From: JBEICQ01 sp040383885
GTDB taxonomy: Bacteria; Bacteroidota; Bacteroidia; UBA4408
DNA length: 22,016 nt
Assembly: GCA_040383885.1 (NCBI GenBank)
Contig: JBEICQ010000029.1
Coordinates: 1-22,016, forward strand
Direction: 5' to 3'
Under the pieces are notes generated by a model. That model saw nothing but the letters and a program-made list of their open reading frames with translations. It did not search any database and had not been told where the DNA came from. Numbering within the stretch: the stretch's first letter is position 1; the number at the start of each line of letters is the position of its first letter. This document shows, in pieces, positions 7,312-12,654 of the stretch. The position numbers were made by a program, and so were the translations under genes.

Positions 7312-7333
7312 GAAATTGACATGCTTACCAAAT

Positions 7334-7362
7334 AAAAAAGGCAGCTTTGGGGCTGCCTTTTT
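7334..7362. terminator. Bidirectional terminator between the LOX-like gene and rpmE2
   Basis: GGCAGC (7340-7345) pairs with GCTGCC (7352-7357) around a six-base loop. The stem is flanked by A6 on the left and T5 on the right, so both strands have a stem followed by a T tract. It lies 23 bp after one stop codon and about 30 bp from the convergent one. Confidence 0.85.
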
Positions 7363-7392
7363 CAATGAAAACATAAACACTAAAAATATAAT

Positions 7393-7644
7393 TTACTGCT
7401 TTTTGCCATAACGGCTGCGGAACTTATCAATCCTTCCTGCAGTATCCACAAGCTTCATTTTGCCTGTGTAATAGGGATGAGAAGTATTGGAGATTTCCAG
7501 CTTAATCAGAGGGTATTCGTTACCGTCTTCCCAAACGATGGTGTCTTTGGTATCGGCGGCAGAACGGGTGATGAATGCGTGGTCGTTGGATAAATCCTTG
7601 AACACCACCAAACGGTAATTTTCGGGATGTATGTTCTTTTTCAT
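7393..7644 (-). CDS. rpmE2: 50S ribosomal protein L31 type B
   Basis: An 83-residue L31 of the large ribosomal subunit. Recognisable segments are MKKNIHPENYRLVVFKD at the N terminus, DLSNDHAFITRS, the loop DTIVWEDGNEYPL, ISNTSHPYYTGK and the basic C terminus IDKFRSRYGKK. It has no cysteine, so it is the zinc-independent (C-minus, type B) form, and its length is typical for that form. It has the best promoter match in the window. The gene is convergent with the LOX-like gene and follows trmB on the same strand. Confidence 0.97.
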   Translation of the reverse strand: MKKNIHPENYRLVVFKDLSNDHAFITRSAADTKDTIVWEDGNEYPLIKLEISNTSHPYYTGKMKLVDTAGRIDKFRSRYGKKQ

Positions 7645-7663
7645 TTTTTTATCGAAAGGAGTG

Positions 7664-7695
7664 CAAAAGTATACTTTTTAGCCAAACCGGCAAAA
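7664..7695 (-). promoter_or_regulatory. Full-consensus Bacteroidota promoter of rpmE2
   Basis: On the minus strand TTTTG (7695-7691) is followed by exactly 19 nt and then TACTTTTG (7671-7664), matching the TTTG-N19-TAnnTTTG consensus. The -7 box ends 19 nt before the ATG at 7644. The -33 element begins 7 bp past the trmB stop codon. Confidence 0.8.
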
Positions 7696-7702
7696 TAAAT
7701 TC

Positions 7703-8386
7703 TCAGAACCGGGCAGACAGGTAAGCAATGCGATGTCCTTTTGCCGTGAAGAGCTTCTCGTAATGCGTTTGAATATCAATCAGATAAGATGGAGCCTGAG
7801 GCTCCAAAAGGGGATAATCCCGGTACACATCGGGGCTGCTTAAGAGCACTTGTGCACCGGCCTCCCGCAAGGACTCGAGGCTGTATTCCCAAAATCCGTA
7901 GTGGTCAGTTTTGAGATGCACCTGGCCTCCGGGACTGAGGATGCTGCGGTAAATCTCCAGAAACCTTTGGCTGGTGAGGCGTTTCCTTTCCCTTGGTTTT
8001 TGGGGCTGGGGATCGGGAAAAGTAATCCAGATTTCATCCACTTCCCCGGGAGCAAAAGCAGAACCGAGGTTCTCGATACGGGTACGCAAAAAAGCCACCT
8101 GCTTCAATTCTTCCTGCAAGGCCTGCAGCGCTCCGGCAAAAATGCGGTTGCCTTTGAGGTCTATCCCAATAAAATTGCGCTCCTTTCTTTGCCTCGCCAT
8201 GCCCAGGGTATACTCGGCTTTGCCGCAACCCAGTTCGAGTGTAAGCGGATGCTTATTCCCAAAGACCTCTTCGTGCCACTTTCCTTTTTGTGCAAATGCA
8301 TCCGGAACAGGAGAAGTCTGGTTCAGCTGAAACACATTCGGGAAAGTTTTGATGGCAGCAAAACGCTGTAGCTTTCTTTTTGGCAT
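7703..8386 (-). CDS. trmB: tRNA (guanine-N7-)-methyltransferase
   Basis: Methylates N7 of G46 in the variable loop of tRNAs using S-adenosylmethionine. The 227-residue product begins with the basic MPKRKLQRF. It contains the SAM-binding motif LELGCGKAEYTLGMA, the acidic FIGIDLKGNRI, the family-specific WITFPDPQPQKPRERKR followed by LTSQRFL, HLKTDHYGFWEYSLE, and the C-terminal SYLIDIQTHYEKLF, where TxYE is conserved. Length and motif order match bacterial TrmB. The ATG at 8386 lies 11 bp from the oppositely oriented O-methyltransferase start, so its promoter must lie within that neighbour's coding sequence or be very compact. No clean TAnnTTTG is visible there. Confidence 0.95.
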   Translation of the reverse strand: MPKRKLQRFAAIKTFPNVFQLNQTSPVPDAFAQKGKWHEEVFGNKHPLTLELGCGKAEYTLGMARQRKERNFIGIDLKGNRIFAGALQALQEELKQVAFLRTRIENLGSAFAPGEVDEIWITFPDPQPQKPRERKRLTSQRFLEIYRSILSPGGQVHLKTDHYGFWEYSLESLREAGAQVLLSSPDVYRDYPLLEPQAPSYLIDIQTHYEKLFTAKGHRIAYLSARF

Positions 8387-8397
8387 ACCTTAGGGCT

Positions 8398-9039
8398 ATG
8401 GAAATTACTCATCCGGAAATTGAGGCATATGCCACCAAACACTCCTCTCCAGAGAGCCATTTATTGAAACAAATCAGGGAAGAAACATACCGCGACAGGC
8501 GCATGCCACACATGTGTTCAGGTCCTTTGCAAGGCTCGTTTCTAAAAATGATTTCCTGCATGATTATGCCGGCGAAGATACTCGAAATAGGCACATTCAC
8601 AGGCTACTCTGCCATTTGTTTGGCAGAAGGCCTGGTCCCGGATGGCAAGCTCATTACGCTGGAAGCAAACAAAGACCTGGAGGAAAGTCTCCGAAGGTAC
8701 TTTTCTTCCTCTCCCTTTGCCTCACAGATTGAACTGATCATGGGAGAAGCGCTTCCCATTCTCGAAACACTTCCCAATGATTTTGACCTGATCTTTGTGG
8801 ATGCCGACAAAAAAAATTACCTCAATTACCTGCATGCCTGTTTGCCCAAACTTAAAAGCGGAGGATACCTGGTGTTTGACAACATGCTCTGGTATGGTAA
8901 AATTTTACAAAGCGAGGAAGACATGGACAGGGATACAAAAATTATTCATGAAGTAAACCGTACCATCGCCTCTCACCCCAGTCTTATGTGCAGCCTGGTT
9001 CCTCTGAGAGATGGATTGATGATGGCAAGAAAACATTGA
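8398..9039 (+). CDS. Class I SAM-dependent O-methyltransferase (catechol/caffeoyl-CoA OMT family)
   Basis: A 213-residue soluble methyltransferase of the O-methyltransferase family 3 type, usually active on catechols and similar hydroxylated aromatics with a divalent metal. Visible motifs are the pre-domain RRMPHMCSGPLQG, SAM-binding motif I ILEIGTFTGYSAICLAEGL, LITLEANKD, the metal/substrate motif LIFVDADKKNYLNYL, YLVFDNMLWYGKI with the conserved metal-binding Asp-Asn, and a C-terminal VPLRDGLMMARK, which matches the usual LPLGDGL ending. The ATG at 8398 is used; the frame extends six codons upstream only to a non-ATG codon inside trmB. TACCTTAG, 4 nt before the ATG, is at best a weak -7 element. 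The natural substrate is unknown. Confidence 0.9.
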   Translation: MEITHPEIEAYATKHSSPESHLLKQIREETYRDRRMPHMCSGPLQGSFLKMISCMIMPAKILEIGTFTGYSAICLAEGLVPDGKLITLEANKDLEESLRRYFSSSPFASQIELIMGEALPILETLPNDFDLIFVDADKKNYLNYLHACLPKLKSGGYLVFDNMLWYGKILQSEEDMDRDTKIIHEVNRTIASHPSLMCSLVPLRDGLMMARKH

Positions 9040-9242
9040 TGCATGTAATCAAACCACAGCGGACGATTCCCCTCGATAAAAACAACTTATTTCTAAAGGA
9101 GATATGCTTCATGTTTCTGTTATAATCATAGCCCGGAGCCTTGCGGCTGAGGGATGATAAAACAGAGTTTGCTCAGGTAATTTTATTTGTTTCATCCTTC
9201 TCGTAGCGCCAACATGAGGAGAAGGGTATATGCGGAGAAAAA

Positions 9243-9545
9243 CTAGATGGTGCGGATCAGATTACCACTCGCGCTGCGAATTTCGGTCTTGCCCTTGTTG
9301 GTACTGATGGCAATATCTTCTCCCATCCATCGCGCCTGAACGGCATCACTATTTCCTATGCTTCTCAGATGGTTCCCCGTATCCGACCGGACCTCTACCT
9401 TTCCCTTTACTGTGGTAATCAAAATTTGATTTTGAGCAGCATTAAAATCAGCAAAAACAGCATCTCCATTTCCAATGGTTCTGATGTGATTACCGGTACT
9501 ACTGCGGATTTCAACTTTGCCACTGACAATCTTTAAAATATTCAT
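9243..9545 (-). CDS. Small protein of three beta-blade-like repeats, function unknown
   Basis: A 100-residue protein made almost entirely of one repeated unit of 37-39 residues: GKVEIRSSTGNHIRTIGNGD (from residue 9), GKVEVRSDTGNHLRSIGNSD (from 48) and a last partial unit GKTEIRSASGNLIRTI (85-100), with ILITT or IAIST strands between. The alternation of short strands and turns resembles single blades of a beta-propeller. It has no signal peptide, membrane segment, cysteine or recognisable catalytic residue, so it is probably cytoplasmic. Two and two-thirds units cannot close a propeller alone, so oligomerisation or a solenoid is possible. A decayed relative seems to lie just upstream on the same strand. 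No function is assigned. The coding frame is supported by the regular repeat. Confidence 0.7.
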   Translation of the reverse strand: MNILKIVSGKVEIRSSTGNHIRTIGNGDAVFADFNAAQNQILITTVKGKVEVRSDTGNHLRSIGNSDAVQARWMGEDIAISTNKGKTEIRSASGNLIRTI

Positions 9546-9730
9546 TTCATGTATCTAAAAATGTAAATCCCTACTCTGTTATGGCTTTTCGGGCTCCGCT
9601 CTTTTTATGACAATTGGTTTGCTTAAGGATGATTTCTCTGCCTGCAAGCTCCGACAAAGATATTCCGATAAACGAAAAAACACCGAACAGGCATTCCATT
9701 CCGGATAGGACCAACTGCTCTTTTGATTTC

Positions 9731-9922
9731 TTACACTCCACATCCTGTAACCCACTCTTTGTTGTAATTGTATCTTACCATACTGCCGGTGTGAGAATAA
9801 ATTTCGCACATCCATGCATCTGCATCGTTAAAGACTGTTGTGGTCCAAAAAGCGGCAAGCATTTCTCGTTGGGAACTGAAAACGCCCTCATCACCTGGCC
9901 TTTTTCTATCAGGGTGGCTTTT
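9731..9922 (-). pseudogene. Probable remnant of a second repeat protein related to the 9243-9545 gene
   Basis: An open stretch of 63 codons (first ATG at 9862, stop 9731-9733) reads as protein-like sequence: VFNDADAWMCEIYSHTGSMV and then RYNYNKEW. The segment EIYSHTGSMVR follows the pattern E-I-x-S-x-T-G-x-x-x-R of the neighbouring repeat protein (EIRSSTGNHIR). A Trp 14 residues before that Glu also matches one of its units, where the spacing is 15. The frame has no good start and stops early. After the stop, a different frame is open down to about 9570. This suggests a decayed or frameshifted paralogue, but a short intact protein of 43 residues cannot be excluded. Confidence 0.35.
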
Positions 9923-9936
9923 TCAAACCAAGTAAG

Positions 9937-9944
9937 TATCTTTG
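9937..9944 (+). promoter_or_regulatory. -7 promoter element for the SGNH hydrolase gene
   Basis: TATCTTTG matches TAnnTTTG exactly and ends 7 nt before the ATG at 9952 (10 nt before the alternative ATG at 9955). The mRNA leader would be absent or only a few bases. No TTTG is found 19 nt upstream. Confidence 0.55.
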
Positions 9945-9951
9945 AAAAAAA

Positions 9952-11238
9952 ATGATGAAAACAACCCTTTCTCTTCTACTAAGTTGTGCGGCTTTCGTGC
10001 TGCCATCAAAAGCCCAGGACACCCTGCGCGTGCTTTTCTTAGGAAACAGCTACACCTCATTTAACAACCTTCCCACGCTGGTACAAAGTGTGGCGGCCTC
10101 TGCCGGTAAAACCTTTGTGGTAGACAACAACATGCCCGGGGGTTACACCATCTCTCAACACCTCAATGACCCAACTTCGCTCGCCAAAATCAATGCCGGC
10201 AACTGGGACTATGTGGTTATACAGGAACAAAGCCAATTGCCCACCATCGACTTTTATCGCTACAACGACATGTACCCCGCACTCTCCGATATCAAAACCC
10301 TGATTGAGGCTTCCAGTCCCTGCGCCAAAATCATTACCTACATGACCTGGGGAAGACGATTCGGCGGACAACAATGCGATCCCGGAGGAAACTATTGCAG
10401 CCCCAACTTTGCCGACTTTAACCACATGCAGGATTCCCTGCGAAGCGCCTATATGGAAATCAGCAACCAGCTCATGCTCACCTGTGCTCCGGTGGGCGAA
10501 ATCTGGCGAAGGGTGCTGAATGATACCACCCTCGTATTACACAATGCCGACAACAGCCACCCCAACATCGACGGAAGTTACCTTGCCGCCTGTGGCATTT
10601 TCAGCAGCATCTGCCGGCAACCTGTATCAAGCATTACTTACACGGCAGGCATCAATGCAGCAAGGGCCTCCTATTACAGACAGCAATCAGACCTCACCTT
10701 GTTTGCCATACCCAACCCATGGAACCTCTTTGTGAACCAGGCTCAGGCTACCTTTAATTTTGCGGTTTCAGGCAATGAAGTGGATTTTTCCAATACCTCC
10801 ACCATCCCCAGTGCTGCACCCCTTTCTTTTGTGTGGAATTTTGGGGACGGAAACACTTCAACAGATGCTTCACCTACCCATACCTATGCTTCTCCCGGAA
10901 ACTATTTGGTCTCTCTTATCGCAGGTAATTGCGGACAGCTTGACACCCTCTCGTTAAGCGTTTCAATTTCTGTTTCGGCAACAGAGGCCGGTTTATCTGC
11001 AGAAGAAAGTTTCATCCTGCAACCCAATCCGGCCGAACAAATCCTGCTCATCACAAGCAAAGCATCCGATGCCGCATCAATAGACATCTATGCTTCCGAA
11101 GGCCGGCTTCTGAGAAGGGTTTCATTGCAATCATCCACCCAAACCATCGATGTGAGCGACCTGCCTGCAGGTATCTACACGCTTGCCATGAACCATGCAA
11201 AAAAAAGAGAAATCAAAAGGCTGGTAATTGTGCATTGA
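9952..11238 (+). CDS. T9SS-secreted SGNH-hydrolase-like protein with PKD domain
   Basis: A 428-residue exported hydrolase. A signal peptide ending near SKAQ (about residue 21) precedes an SGNH domain (about 24-235). It has block I FLGNSYT with nucleophile Ser33, a Gly in MPGGYT for the oxyanion region, and the terminal catalytic pair in DNSHPN with Asp200 and His203. A PKD domain (about 260-345; VWNFGDGNTSTD, HTYASPGNY) and a T9SS type A sorting domain (from about 355; LQPNPAEQ, then DLPAGIYTL) follow. SGNH enzymes hydrolyse esters, often acetyl groups on polysaccharides; the substrate here is unknown. It lies 56 bp upstream of a second exported esterase on the same strand with no visible terminator, so cotranscription is likely. 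Translation may begin at 9952 or 9955. Confidence 0.85.
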   Translation: MMKTTLSLLLSCAAFVLPSKAQDTLRVLFLGNSYTSFNNLPTLVQSVAASAGKTFVVDNNMPGGYTISQHLNDPTSLAKINAGNWDYVVIQEQSQLPTIDFYRYNDMYPALSDIKTLIEASSPCAKIITYMTWGRRFGGQQCDPGGNYCSPNFADFNHMQDSLRSAYMEISNQLMLTCAPVGEIWRRVLNDTTLVLHNADNSHPNIDGSYLAACGIFSSICRQPVSSITYTAGINAARASYYRQQSDLTLFAIPNPWNLFVNQAQATFNFAVSGNEVDFSNTSTIPSAAPLSFVWNFGDGNTSTDASPTHTYASPGNYLVSLIAGNCGQLDTLSLSVSISVSATEAGLSAEESFILQPNPAEQILLITSKASDAASIDIYASEGRLLRRVSLQSSTQTIDVSDLPAGIYTLAMNHAKKREIKRLVIVH

Positions 11239-11294
11239 GCATGGCAGTGAATTCACCTTAAGTAAAAAAATCAAACCCTGAATCGTATAAAAAA

Positions 11295-12485
11295 ATGCAA
11301 ACAAAAATCCGGGTTTATCCCGCACACAGACAGGTAAAAAAATTACTGTCTCTGTTTGCTTTTGTTGTATTGGTAAGCATGCATATGTCATCTGTTGCCG
11401 GCATCCTTGTTACCGACAGTGTGCAAACAGGCGGACAATGGAGAACTTACAAACTCTTCCTTCCGGCGGGTTACCCCAGCCAGGCTCCTTATCCCGCCAT
11501 CATCAACATGCATGCCAGGTGTTCTAACATGGATCAGCACATGGTGTATTCCGACATGAATGCTGTGGCCGATACTGCTCAATTCATTGTGGCCTATCCT
11601 CTTGGTCTTACCGATCCCAACGACCCCTTTGCTTGTTTAGACTGGAACGACAATGGCCGACACACCTGGAATGATGTAGCCTTTGTCTCTGCCCTTGTTT
11701 CCCGCATCGCATCCAATCAGCAGGCAGATACAAACAGGGTATATGCCTGTGGCTTCTCAAGGGGAGGCTTCATGAGCTTTACGCTTGCCTGCGAGCTGCC
11801 GCAAAAAATAAAAGGCATCGCCACCGTGGGAGGAGGCTTTTCCATTCAGCCCCTCATCAACAGCCAGGCTTATTCCTGTGTAGGCAGCGGTTCAATGCCT
11901 GTATTGATCATTCATGGTACCTCCGACCAGGATGTAAACTACCAGGGCTACCCCAACCAGCATGCGCCTGTAGATTCTGCCCTTGCCTTTTGGTCAAACA
12001 CCAATAATTGCATGCAGGGAAACAGCCAAAGTACCCTGCCCGATCTTGACGCAAATGATGGATGTACGGTTACCCGCATTGCATACAACAATTGCCGGCT
12101 GATGCACCTCAGGGTAAATGGCGGCGGCCATAGCTGGCCGGGCAGTCAGGGTGGATTGCTCGTAGAGATTCCTCCCAAAAACCGCGACATCCATGCAAGC
12201 GCAGAAATATGGAAGTTTTTCAGACAACAATCCCTGCTCACGGGCCATGAAAAGGCGATAGAGAAAGCAGCCTTGCAGGTGTATCCCAATCCGTTTACCA
12301 ACCGCATCCAATTGTCGCCTCCCTACACACATGCGATCGCTACGCTCAGCAACATCTTCGGACAGGTGCAATGGCAGGGACGGAATATCGGTGCACAGGA
12401 TTTCGCTTACCTGCAGACAGGCATGTATGTTTTGCAGATACAACAAGGCAGAGAGATTCTTACACTGAAAGTTTGTAAGGAGTAA
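11295..12485 (+). CDS. T9SS-secreted PHB-depolymerase/LpqC-family esterase
   Basis: A 396-residue exported alpha/beta-hydrolase of the polyhydroxybutyrate depolymerase/feruloyl esterase-like group. After a signal peptide with a long basic n-region (hydrophobic LLSLFAFVVLVSM) come WRTYKLFLPAGY, the usual second beta-strand, and INMHARCSNM in the oxyanion-hole region. Catalytic candidates are Ser155 in GFSRGG, Asp211 or Asp213 in HGTSDQDVNY and His279 in GGGHSWPGS, which together form the family triad. The last 80 or so residues are a T9SS sorting domain (VYPNPFTNRIQL ... LQTGMYVLQI). Relatives cleave short-chain ester polymers or feruloyl/acetyl esters of plant polysaccharides, so the substrate is uncertain. 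No TAnnTTTG lies in the 56-bp gap upstream, consistent with an operon with the SGNH gene. Confidence 0.88.
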   Translation: MQTKIRVYPAHRQVKKLLSLFAFVVLVSMHMSSVAGILVTDSVQTGGQWRTYKLFLPAGYPSQAPYPAIINMHARCSNMDQHMVYSDMNAVADTAQFIVAYPLGLTDPNDPFACLDWNDNGRHTWNDVAFVSALVSRIASNQQADTNRVYACGFSRGGFMSFTLACELPQKIKGIATVGGGFSIQPLINSQAYSCVGSGSMPVLIIHGTSDQDVNYQGYPNQHAPVDSALAFWSNTNNCMQGNSQSTLPDLDANDGCTVTRIAYNNCRLMHLRVNGGGHSWPGSQGGLLVEIPPKNRDIHASAEIWKFFRQQSLLTGHEKAIEKAALQVYPNPFTNRIQLSPPYTHAIATLSNIFGQVQWQGRNIGAQDFAYLQTGMYVLQIQQGREILTLKVCKE

Positions 12486-12654
12486 GTAAGCTGCTCATTA
12501 CAGTGCAATAGGAAAGACGCGAATCAACCAAAGTGTTTTCTTTTTGAATTCATCAGAGGCAGGTCTTTTCATAAACTAAATAGCTAGGTGAGATTCATCG
12601 GCTGATCCCCCCTCCCCTTGTAAGCCTCCCCTTAATTCCGTTCCTTTACTGTGC

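Noticed and set aside
9104..9157. Short ORF preceded by AAAGGAGAT, resembling a strong Shine-Dalgarno site
   Set aside because: Only 17 codons. Bacteroidota rarely depend on such sites and no promoter is visible; probably chance.
9196..9225. Inverted repeat CCTTCTC/GAGAAGG as a terminator of the O-methyltransferase or repeat-protein gene
   Set aside because: The 16-nt loop is large and neither strand has a following T tract, so terminator function is not supported.
9614..9955. Plus-strand open frame of 113 codons upstream of the SGNH gene
   Set aside because: It starts with TTG, has atypical composition and no motif, and overlaps the minus-strand remnant that shows similarity to the repeat protein.
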